Assembly: GCA_014529385.2 (NCBI GenBank)
Contig: CM043969.1
Coordinates: 70,005,176 to 70,069,175 of the forward strand
Origin: Adiantum capillus-veneris
Taxonomy: Eukaryota > Streptophyta > Polypodiopsida > Polypodiales > Pteridaceae
Reading direction: 5' to 3'
DNA: 64,000 nt
Notes under the pieces: model-generated
What the model saw: only the letters and a program-made list of their open reading frames with translations
The model's database searches: none
Told to the model about the DNA's origin: nothing
Shown here: positions 33,153-43,376 of the stretch, one piece after another
Numbering within the stretch: position 1 is the first letter of the stretch
Layout of the letters: each line of letters opens with the position of its first letter
Position numbers and translations under genes: made by a program

Positions 33153-34600
33153 GAGGACAACAATTAAAAATAAGAGGAGAAACGTTACATCCCCAAACAT
33201 CAGGATCGATGCCTATAGTATGTCCTATACACGGCGGTGCACTTCACTGTGTTGCTCACCCAGTAGGATGGCATGAGGCGGGACATCCGTTCCTAGGGTT
33301 ACTCACTGTCAAAGTCTCTATCTCTCTGCAGTTCTACTACTAGATATGTGTCACATATCACTTTCAACGAGTTTACATATTTATTAGCATTTGGGGCAAC
33401 TCTCTCTCTCTCTCTCTCTCTCTCTAGCATTTTTAGCTATCCTATTGTTTTGCATTGCATGCTCATGCGTTTTTCCTCTCTATTGACCTTGACGGTGACG
33501 AGATCCGTCGCGATAGATATGAGATCTATTGGCTACCGGTCACGTAGAGTTTCTCGTGGTTGCAAACAAGTTCATCATTCAATTCACCCTTTTTATTGCA
33601 CCTTTGACATGGTATTGGAGCCATGGCGTGGTCTTGAATTGGATCGATGATTTGGGCGAGATTGTAGTGCTGAATTTTCACGATGAAAAGAGGTGGTTTG
33701 CTATATCTTTTGCATTTTTCACTCTTTTGGGATTGATTTTGGCTGTAGGAGACCGATTTGTAGTCGGTTACAACTCTCTCCTTGAGGGATATCGATTCTA
33801 TGATTCAGAGAAGAGGGATGTTGCACTCAACCGTGATGTTATCCTCGATGAGATTTTACCTTCAAAGGGGGCTTCCGCTCCCAAGTCTACCATAACGACT
33901 CCGGACTTGTCAATACTTGGAGACCTTGGCTTTGATTTGCCTCTTGATGACACTGGTTCTCATCATAGTGCTGAGGTAGAACCTCATATACCAGTAGCTC
34001 CTCCGACGAAGGAGCAAGTCAAACAAGTTCCCGAAGTGGATATTGGAGACTTTGCGCGATTTAGCAGACTCAATTTTCCACCCAATTGGTGTGAAGCTGG
34101 TAGTACACGACACTCTAAGTGACTTCATATTGCTGAGGCAACTGGGACTTTGTTACATGTGAACTATGCTTTGATGTCTATAGTGATCAAGGACAGAGAT
34201 CCTCTCACCGTTGAGGAAGCAAACTCAGACCCAAAGTGGAAGTTGGCTATGCAGAAATAACTAGACTTCATAAAAAAGAACAACAATTGGGTGTTGGTTC
34301 TATGGCCTACCAAGAAAAAAAGTGATTGGCGTCAAATGAATCTACAAGACCAAGTAAAAATCTGATGGTTCTTTGGATAAGAACAAGGCAAGACTAGTTG
34401 CCAAAAGCTTTTTTTAGAAACCTGGTGTAGAGTACGAGGAGACCTTTGCATTGACCACATGGACGGAAACCATTCGGATTGTTTTTTCCCTTGCTGCCTT
34501 TTGTGGGTGGCCAATTTTTCATATGGTTGTTGTTTCTCTCTCTCTCTCTCTCTCTGCATCTCTCTCATTCATGGCATTCATAGCTAGGGAGATCGAGACA
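33153..34600 (+). mobile_element. Copia deletion derivative, copy R1
   Basis: The left part (33153-33609) looks like an LTR with a (CT)n tract. It ends CCTTTGACA and is followed by a primer-site-like TGGTATTGGAGC (33610-33621). A short leader then runs directly into copia pol: LLEGYRFYDSEKRDVALNRD is the integrase end. After a frame break near 34120, decayed RT follows (EEANSDPKWKLAMQ, FIKKNNNWVLV, KARLV and FCGWPIF), ending in a (CT)n tract just before the RT motif A. Gag, protease and integrase core are missing. A near-identical copy (R2) lies at 39557-40995 with the same internal gaps and ends. No 3' LTR is present in either. Confidence 0.8.
33529..34122 (+). pseudogene. Integrase-end frame of R1
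   Basis: This 197-residue frame joins LTR-derived and leader sequence to the copia integrase C-terminus. Only residues about 80-110 (YNSLLEGYRFYDSEKRDVAL) are recognisable as pol. The remainder is the variable linker. An internal deletion created it, so I do not regard it as a functional gene, but it has stayed open here. In R2 the same frame is broken at 40165. Confidence 0.6.
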
Positions 34601-35186
34601 CCCACAACTCAGGAGAGGAATTTCACAACATCAACGAAGACTACAACAGAGGATTCGAGCCATACTATCCCAAAATCTAGAGTACAGATGAGGGTAGGTT
34701 CATCACCCATCTTATCCCTCTCTTGTATTGGGCACCCATTGTATCAGTGATCACACATATCCAACACAATTTTAGCTACTAACACTTCTAGATTCAATTT
34801 AGTATCTCTTTTTTTGTACTCAGACATGGTATTCACCAATTTGTAACAAATTGGTCTCATAGGTCACTTTGGCCTTTTGAAGATGTTAATATATCATTTC
34901 AATTCTCTCATGGCTTCATCAGAGAATTAGGACTATTCTAGCATGACATGGGGGATGCCCATTTATAGAGGTAGACATTGACAAAGCTCTTCAACGACCA
35001 ATGCCAAGCATCCTTGGGTATTGATGAGGGTGATGATGATTTTAGTTTTTCACTTCATTTCTATTCTTTGTGCCCAGACATTATATTTTTATTTTTGTAC
35101 CTAGACATTGTATTAGACCCACCAAGATTGTGTCGATTTGGTCTCATAGGTCATTTTGGCCTTTTGAATGCGTTTAATACAACATT

Positions 35187-35235
<49 letters not shown>

Positions 35236-36689
35236 AGTAATACTATCGTGCATTGTCCCGTCTGTGTCGTAATAGCTTGGCCATTCATTGCACGACTTTT
35301 TTTTGGTCCATTCCTCTTCAAACCCGCGCTATAGCTAAGAAATCACAAACTTTTTGCCAATATCTAGTTGATCTCTACATTACAAGAAGATAGATTAGAA
35401 CAAGTAAATGGTTATAAAACATTTAAAACAACACATAGATACGTACGGCAAAAGTATGTGGATTCGAGGCATGTACAACTCGAGCAGCGTCCCTATTCGT
35501 TGGCAAAAAAGGATGTCGCCTTCGATGGGCACAACCCGCCTGTCCACGTCAATGTCGTAGGTGACACCGTAAGAGCTGACACACGTACAAAACGATCCCT
35601 AATGGTCATTATTGGATTCTGGCGAGGTTTTGGCAGACGCATGGGACCCCAATTGACAGGGTATTGACGTCGATGAAAGAAGGTCTTGAGGCCGTAGAGG
35701 TACGCCATCAGACTCGTTGAGAAGAGACACTACGTGCATAATTAACAAAAAGATAATTAGATCGATGCTTATGGAAATATTATACTTCTATAATTAAATA
35801 CCAAGCTAATATTGTGTGTCCTGGTCCTATTGTGTGAGCTCATCGTCTAGTGGCCGCTGAGTAGTCTATATTGGCGGGGCTGATCAGTGGTAGCTGGCTC
35901 TGGAAGAGGGATCCTGCTATTATCATGAGTGTATCACGTTTTGGTGAGAGAAAATGATATACTTATATGCACAATATATATATACATACATACATACGTA
36001 CATACATAGTTTATATAAAAAGAGACTTAACCTGTGTGCTGCCCCTGCTAAAGGGTCTTGAGAAGAGCCCTCGTTTGGGCGTACAAGTTTCAAAACTCCA
36101 ACTCCTTGTTGGGTATCTGCTCGTACTCTATGATGTACTGTGCTATTTTCTCCCTCGGAACACCAGAAACTCGTAACATGCTCTTCAGCGCCAGTAGTAG
36201 CGAGCCCCACATGACCTGAGGTGGGATCCATTGAAATGATCTGTTTAAAAATTTTAGGTTTTAGTCAAAGGTAAAAAAATCCACATAGCTTCTCTAAAGC
36301 CATGTTGTCTCTTATCAAAGAAAAAGAGAGAGGCTTTACACTTCCACAAATCTTTACTGCTTTCCTTGCTTCAATGATTGTTGTTAGCATGAATGATGGT
36401 TCCTTTTACTTTTCGTGAAGAAAGGGAATGAGAGAGAGGAGTAGAGATGTGTAGAGGGAGAAAGAGAGAGAGAAGAGGAGAACGACACCCGATGGGGTCT
36501 TAACCAACCCTCTCAAGGACCCTCATACCATTTCCAATATGGTATTTTCTTTTGTTTGCATAAATGGAATGTCGCCACGGTACTCCTCACAAGAGGCACC
36601 TCCGGGCTGTTTTGACGCACCGTTGGATCTATCTTGATGTGGGATTGCTAATGGTCAGCCAGGGGTAGATTTGGGTTTGCACGCTTTCC
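34601..36689. other. No confirmed gene; repeats and one possible decayed exon (minus)
   Basis: A direct repeat pair of about 95 bases lies near 34811-34905 and 35091-35185 (phrase GGTCTCATAGGTCA). A (CT)n tract lies at about 35191-35232, and a CATA-rich tetranucleotide tract near 35980-36005. On the minus strand 36236-36044 reads VMWGSLLLALKSML then SGVPREKIAQYIIEYEQIP before stops, with a possible acceptor (AAACAG) upstream. I cannot name a family. At 35708-35493 (minus) there is another short open piece of higher GC. Confidence 0.4.
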
Positions 36690-37356
36690 ATGAGGTCTTA
36701 CCCGGCCGTAGAGGTACCCAAAGAGTTGATTTGGGGGATCATGGCTCTAAACAAGTTAGTGGTGGAGAATGTACACACTCCAGAGGGAATTTTCGATTTG
36801 GTTCACTCCACTATTGGGGTGAAACAAGGCTACTTGCTATCTCCTACACTATTTGGCTTGTATGTGGGTGAGGTTGTTAACTACATTGTGAGGTTTGGTG
36901 ATAGATGAGCACAATTGGTAGGGACATGGATCCCACTATTGTTATATGATGATGATATTGTGTTGATCCCACTATTGTTATATGCTGATGATATTGTGTT
37001 GATATACTTTGTATACATTTGCCCACGATAATGGACTATTTGTTAACGTGGGGAGAACCAAGGTTATGGTGTTTAACACCACACCGCAGTGGGTCAAGAG
37101 GTCACCGCCCGCTTTTACATATGACCAGGAGATGGTAGAGTATACAGATGTATACATATATCTTGGGGCAGTCTTCAGTGTACCGGTGTTTTCATTGAGG
37201 AGAGCAACAAAAACTAGATTGACGAGAGCTTATGCAGCCTTGGGAGGATTGGAGAAGCTATGTTCGCAAGTTCAATTTCAGGAACCTCGAACAAATCTGT
37301 GGCTTCCTAGAAAATATCTCATTCTAAGGAGTCTCATTCTAGATTGGAGCTCTTGA
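36690..37356 (+). pseudogene. LINE (non-LTR) reverse transcriptase fragment with duplicated catalytic box
   Basis: A plant LINE RT is visible in pieces. The frame from 36690 gives VHSTIGVKQGYLLSPTLFGL, the motif before the catalytic box. A perfect-length 36-base tandem duplication (36930-36965, 36966-37001) encodes IPLLLYDDDIVL then IPLLLYADDIVL, so the Y-x-D-D box is present twice in frame. A third piece from 37009 carries GRTKVMVFNTT, EYTDVYIYLGAVF and RAYAALGGLEKL, the thumb region of this LINE group. The rest of ORF2 is cut off near 37300. Confidence 0.88.
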
Positions 37357-38989
37357 TATCTTGACTTGTTGCCTTCCCATAAAAATCTCATCCACTAAGG
37401 AGTATTCAGTTGTTGGCACATCGCAATGCAACACAAATGCTCACATATGCATGTTACAAGACATGAAAACATAAAGTCACCAAGGAACACCCCCCCCCCC
37501 CCCCCTCCCCCCACCCCGCAAATAACCATCCAAGTCCAGACCATGAGCTATTTAACAACTATCTCCCCTCCCCTCCGCATAACCTAAAAAGGTTTAGGTA
37601 TGGAGATATAGAGGTCTTTTACAACCAAATGCCCCCCCAGACCGCAACTTGCATTGTTTGGAGGATCAAGCATACAACCAAATGCTCCCCAGACATCTCG
37701 TCTACATCGTTCAAAGGTTTTCTAGCATACAACAAAACGTTCCCTAGATGTATCGTCTGCGTCATTTTGAGGTTTTCAAGCATAAAATCAAATGATCCCC
37801 AGACATCTCATCTACTGTCGATTTGAGTTGTTCAACTCTGGTTTTAATACTGGTTTCAATGCTTGGTGATTTAGTCCTGAGTGGAGTAGTGAGAAAATCT
37901 GTTTAGTTCTCAAACAAAATTCAAAAAACTGCTAACTCAAGATGAAAAAGCATTCTCGACATCAGTCAAGCTCAAAAGTCAACAGAGCTTCTTTCTTGAA
38001 AACTACACCAAAATTAGGGTTCCATTTCTTCCATAAATTTCTAGCCGACCACAACATGGTCCTTAAGCTCTTGAATAGTCAAAACAACCCTCAATAGACA
38101 GCGTTTTGTGGTAGTGATGGTAGCTCCAAGACATAGCAATCACATTGGATGGGTATGCTTTCAAAAAAGCAGACGCCTGAAGCTCTAATACCACTATCAC
38201 GGGGACGAGCACCACGTGCCAACAAAAAGAACAAATTGGACAACTTTAAGTACTTCAAATGACAATGGAACTGAAAGAGATAGACACATGAGATAGGGAG
38301 TGGCGAAGTTCCACCCCCAAAGACCACTGGCCCCAAACGTTGGCAGCCCTTTTGGCATTTTTTATATTTCTTGAACTCAGTACATCGTCGGTACTCCTTC
38401 CTCTGCACCTCCTCACGGGAGCCTACCAAAGAATGAGCCCTTGGCCTCTCATAAGCAGATACATGGAAAGCTTCAACTTCTAAAAGCATATGGTCCTAAA
38501 AAACCCTAGCACAAAGCATGTAAAATCCGTACACCATGCCACATCAACAACACAAAATGCAAAAGTTTGTACATGCTACCACATCATCACCACAAATTGC
38601 GGGCATTTGTATAGCTACCACATGATCACATTTTTATGCAGGATTGTGTATGTGTAGTCCTGCTCTATTTTATTGTCTTTAGGTCCCTTGGGCCCCATCG
38701 GACGGGGTCCCATAAGTTGGTAAAAATAGGCCAGTCCGCAAGACTTTGTAAGTTGGTAAAACTTCTTTTGTCGTTTCTACTTCTTCTGTTGCTTCTTCTT
38801 AGGGTTTAGGCCCCTTGGACAAAATCTGCATGTTGACTTCATTCTTTAGTGACTTGACATGTCATGAATTTGTGAACGATAGATAGGCTTAGCTAGCCCT
38901 TGAGTCATCTTGACAACTAGCACTACATGGGGACACAACATGCTAGTATGGGCATAGGACATCATGGTTCTAGCTACATGGCTTCATCA
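37357..38989. other. No gene seen; possible minus-strand primer-binding site
   Basis: The stretch separates two LINE pieces. A C-rich run lies at about 37490-37508. GCTCTAATACCA at 38182-38193 is the complement of TGGTATTAGAGC, a primer-binding site for a minus-strand LTR element, but I could not find a convincing LTR next to it or a partner. The rest shows nothing. Confidence 0.4.
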
Positions 38990-39550
38990 TGGATAGACTG
39001 CCTCCATTCAAGTACTCCTTAGATGCACCCTCCCTATCTCTCACACGGACAGAGATCCATAGACTCATACGTCAGGATTTGATTCAGCTAGATACCAGGA
39101 GCACATGGATACATCCGACATAGAAGTTGGATACGAAGATGGATTTCTATAGGGAGCATCTTCTTCAACTAACAAAAGATGGATATGTGATCCAACCAAC
39201 CTATATGAACACTCATTTATCCTATGGGATATGATATGTTACCGGTCAGATGCGCACATCATCACATCAACTAGAGATCGAATTGGAAGATTTAGGAGAG
39301 TACTAGTAGAGACCATGATATGCCAGTTGTGTCATATAGAGCTAGAGATAGAGTTACATCACATATGTCATTGTCCGCCGCTTTCACTATCTATTCAGAG
39401 AGGGCTTTGGACCATTAGCTTGAGTCATGAGATATCAAGATCAAAGATGGCTTGGGTTTTTTTTTCTAGAGCTACGCAGACATAGGGAGAGTCCCTTGAG
39501 GAGATCATACAATGGGAGACATTATTGACTTCTTTAGAGCAAGGACTCAA
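38990..39550 (+). pseudogene. LINE ORF2 C-terminal zinc-binding region
   Basis: Conserved plant LINE phrases appear in several frames: LPPFKYSLDAPSLSLTR, MNTHLSYG, and ICQLCHIELEIELHHICHCP, the C-x2-C ... H-x3-C zinc pattern found near the end of LINE ORF2. The order matches the part missing from the RT fragment at 36690-37356, so the two may be one LINE broken by later sequence. That is inference. The copia derivative R2 begins directly after it. Confidence 0.75.
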
Positions 39551-39556
39551 CAACCA

Positions 39557-39791
39557 GAGGACAACAATTAAAAATAAGAGGAGAAACTTTACATCTCCAA
39601 ACATCAGGATCAGTGCCTATGATATGTCCTATACACGGCGGTGCACTTCACTGTGTTGCTCACACAGTAGGATGGCATGAGGCAGGACACCCATTCCTAG
39701 GGTTACTCGCTGTCAAAGTCTCTATCTCTCTGCAATTCTACTACTAGATATGTGTCACATATCACTTTCAATGAGTTTACATATTTGGGGC

Positions 39792-39831
<40 letters not shown>

Positions 39832-40995
39832 CTCTCTCTAGCATTTTTAGCTATGCTATTCTTTTGCATGCTCATGCGTTTTTTCTCTCTATTGACCTGG
39901 ACGGTGAGGAGATCAATCGCAATAGATATGAGATCTATTGGCTACCCGTCACGTAGAGTTTCTCGCGGTTGCAAACAAGTTCCTCATTCAATTCACCCTT
40001 TCTGTTGCACCTTTGACATTGTATTGGAGCCATGGCATGGTCTTGAATTGGATCGATGATTTGGGTGAGATTGTAGTGCTGAATTTTCATGATGAAAAGA
40101 GGTGGTTTGCTATATTTTTTGCATTTCTCACTCTTTTGGGATTGATTTTGGCTGTAGGGGACTGATTTGTAGTCGGCTACAACTCTCTCCTTGAGGGATA
40201 TTGATTCTATGATCCAGAGAAGAGGGACGTTGCACTCAACCGTGATGTTATCCTCGATGAGATTTTGGGGCTTCCGCTCCCAAGTCTACCATAACGACTC
40301 CGGACTTGTCAATACTTGGAGACCCTGGCTTTGATTTGCCTCTTGATGATAGTGGTTCTCATCATAGTGCTGAGGTAGAACCTCATATACTAGTAGCTCC
40401 TCCGACGAGGAGCAAGTAAAACAAGTTCCCGAAGTGGATATTGGAGACTTTGCGAGATTTAGCAGACTCAGTTTTCCACCCAATTGGTGTGAAGCCGGTA
40501 GTACACGACGCTCTAAGTGACTTCATATTGCTGAGGCAAATGGGACTTTGTTACATGTGAACTATGCTTTGATGTCTATAGTGATCAAGGACAGAGATCC
40601 TCTCACCGTTGAGGAAGCAAACTCACACCCAAAGTGGAAGTTGGCTATGCAAAAATAACTAGACTCCATAAAAAAGAACAACAATTGGGTGTTGGTTCTG
40701 CAGCCTACCAAGCGAAAAGTGATTGGCGTCAAATGAATCTACAAGACCAAGTAAAAATCTGATGGTTCTTTGGATAAGAACAAGGCAAGACTAGTTGCGA
40801 AAAGCTTTTTTTAGAAACCCGGTGTAGTGTACGAGGAGACCTTTGCACTGACCGCATGGACGGAAACCATTCGGATTGTTTTTGCCCTTGCTGCCTTTTG
40901 TGGGTGGCCGGTTTTTCAGATGGTTGTTTTGTCTCTCTCTCTCTCTCTCTGCGTCTCTCTCATTCATGGCATTTACAGCTAGGGAGATCGAGACA
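39557..40995 (+). mobile_element. Copia deletion derivative, copy R2
   Basis: It matches R1 (33153-34600) base for base over most of its length, including the (CT)n tract, the integrase-end join and the decayed RT. Left and right limits agree with R1: GAGGACAACAATTAAAAATA at the start and GATCGAGACA at the end. Outside these points the flanks differ. Differences include a lost LTR segment near 39786, a small deletion near 40268 that breaks the long frame, and a TGA at 40163. The primer-site-like sequence reads TTGTATTGGAGC here. Confidence 0.82.
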
Positions 40996-42826
40996 TTTTG
41001 ACCTTGAAGCTCACATAGGTAAGCATAGTTGTAGTAATTGAAGCCTCCCTTTCCAATGGCATGCTACCTTATGTCCCCAAACCACAAAGGAAGTACTTCA
41101 TATTATTTTGACACAAACATCATCTCAACCATGGTCTCAAAACTTAATTTAAGTATACTCTCTGGCTTCATGCCATGCACTTCAAGCAACAAAAGTATAA
41201 AACCAAACAAAACAACATGTTCATCGATTTACCCTACAACCTAGTTCAAAGCAAGGTATGCTTTAGTACATCAAGACAGTCAATGAAATTCACAAAAGTA
41301 TGTGCTTCAAGTATTTCTAGTAGCCAAGGTTGAACGCATATATATGGAATAGACATCAGACGCTCGAGCCATCTTTTCATCAATGAATTCAATCGATTCA
41401 GGTGGATCTTGAGCCGTGTCGTCTCTCCTTGTAGAGCAAGGAATTTCTCCTTATGGAATTCCCTACTCGGCATGTGTGAGCTTTGCAGTGATTCAAAATG
41501 TTGGTGCTCCATGCGCACCAGCATGTCAAAATGGTTCTCCTCAATGTGAGTCACTCCGCCATTAAAGCGTTGTGCACATGAATGAACCTTCTTGTGAAGG
41601 TTGTCAATTTGTTGGCCAATGGGCTTGTTGAGTCACATTTAGAAGTGCTTCCAAGTGTCTTTTAAAGTCCAAATACATAGACTTACTATGGGCAAGGAAG
41701 TCCCATAATGCATCCATGAGTTGGTCATTCCCATCATGTACCACATGATTAACAGAAGGGGATCTTACACATGAAGCACTTCTATTTTCTGCTTGAACAT
41801 TGGAAAACCTTGGAGGAGTGGACTCAATACCACCAGAATTGGTCTCAATGATCACATGTTTTTATTAGTGTTTTCCATAGCGGTACCATTGAAAAGTACA
41901 TCAAGATGTATATGAAGTTGAACTATGTGTTAACTACCACCAAGGAATCAATTAACTTAATATCTTATCATACAAAAAAAACATTATCTACACAAAGCAT
42001 GAGTCATGTGAGTTCATGAAAATACCTCGGGGAGTCCACTATGTAAAAAATTGTATATATCACGTACGAACAAGAGGTTTTTAATTAATCCTTTATCTAT
42101 ATATTTTCAAGTTTTATATGTATCCCTTATGTATGCATTTTTGTAAAAACACTAGCCCTTATGTATGAAAATTTTCACTTTCTCAATTAAAAAACCCTTT
42201 ACGAAGGTACAATTTTTTTGTAAATGCACCTACTTATAAATCCCTTATTTTGTTCGCACGTGCTATCTTACATATTTCCTAGTGAACGCCCTAGGGAAAA
42301 GACACAGAGAGACTTTAGAGTTTTTCTCACACATCTTAGAAACATGCATGATTTTCTCTCTTCATTATCTCATGTGTGTGTGTGTGTGTGTGTGTGTGTC
42401 TCAGCATAGAAACCTATCCTCTCACAACTGTGAAGATCATGCATAAAATTGACGTGCTCAAAATATCTAAAATATGAATTTAATGTTTTTGATCCCTCAA
42501 ACTCAAATTGCAAGTCAAAAACTCCATTGCATAGAATTAGAAAAGTCATAATAAACATTAAGACATTCATAAATGTATCCAGATATCCAAAGAACATGTC
42601 CTAAAATGGATCATGAACATGGAAACGTTTTTTATATATTTGTCATAGCAACAAAATCAATCAAGGACACTACTGTGCCACAAATGATCTAAGAGACAAT
42701 ATCAATGCAACTCACTTCATCATGCAATTGGCAACTCGCTACATTCCTAAGTTAAGGACTGTTTTCCATCCCAAGGTTACAAGTAAATTCCTAATTTCAT
42801 GCACACACACCTGGTCTTGTAGTGTT
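40996..42826. other. No recognised gene; minus-strand frames of unknown nature
   Basis: On the minus strand, 41855-41604 and 41554-41246 form two adjoining frames that read as one helical, Gln/His/Leu-rich protein with a single frame shift (AHWPTNQQIDNLHKKV across the join). No family is recognised. Below this lies AT-rich sequence and a (GT)n tract near 42374-42398. The stretch ends in TGCGG (42827-42831), the left duplication of copia A2. Confidence 0.45.
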
Positions 42827-42831
42827 TGCGG

Positions 42832-43023
42832 TGAAGGAGTACGAGCGGAAGTGCGACGCGAGAGAGAGTGCGAGAAGAAGAGCACGACGATATGGTGAAC
42901 TCGCTCTACTGTAATGTGTAGAGCATAGTGAGTTCTTATTAGGTTTTTACAAAAGAATATGTGTACATACCTGGCGGCCCGCCCACTTACCTGGGCGACC
43001 ACATTGGGCTTTATACCCCAACA
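42832..43023 (-). repeat. 3' LTR of copia A2
   Basis: 192 bp. Read on the minus strand it runs TGTTGGGG to CCTTCA. The polypurine tract lies at 43024-43033 and the stem-loop arms at 42998-43014 and 43034-43049. Confidence 0.95.
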
Positions 43024-43154
43024 ACCTCCCACTGAAAGTCCAATGTGGTACTTGAAGTGTGAGAGAAGCTACTATACAAGCTAATATACAAGAGATGTAG
43101 AGAAGTGATGTACTACCCTACACCTAACTGCTTGCGAAAATGCACAAAGCTCTC

Positions 43155-43364
43155 TCAAGGAAGTCCTTTTGTAAGTAGATCAGCAGGATTTTCTGTGGTG
43201 TGAACTTTGACAAGCTGAAGTTGCTTATCCTCGAGCATTTCCCTGATGAAATGATACTTCACATCCACATGCTTTGTCTTTGAGTGATAAACTGGATTGC
43301 GAGCCAATTGTATAGCACTTTGACTATCACAATATAACACAGGCATCTCTTCTTTGATTCCCAA
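43155..43364 (-). pseudogene. RNase H end of copia A2
   Basis: It continues the polyprotein after the TGA at 43377-43379: MPVLYCDSQSAIQLARNP, HVDVKYHFIREML and the ENPADLLTKGLP end. It stops at a TGA (43155-43157) where A1 has TCA, about 15 residues before the natural end. This last stop is a C-to-G change. Confidence 0.9.
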
Positions 43365-43376
43365 ATCTGTTACTAG

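Noticed and set aside
38182-38193. Minus-strand primer-binding-site-like GCTCTAATACCA as proof of an LTR element
   Set aside because: No LTR end in TG/CA at the right spacing and no partner LTR. Kept only as a remark.
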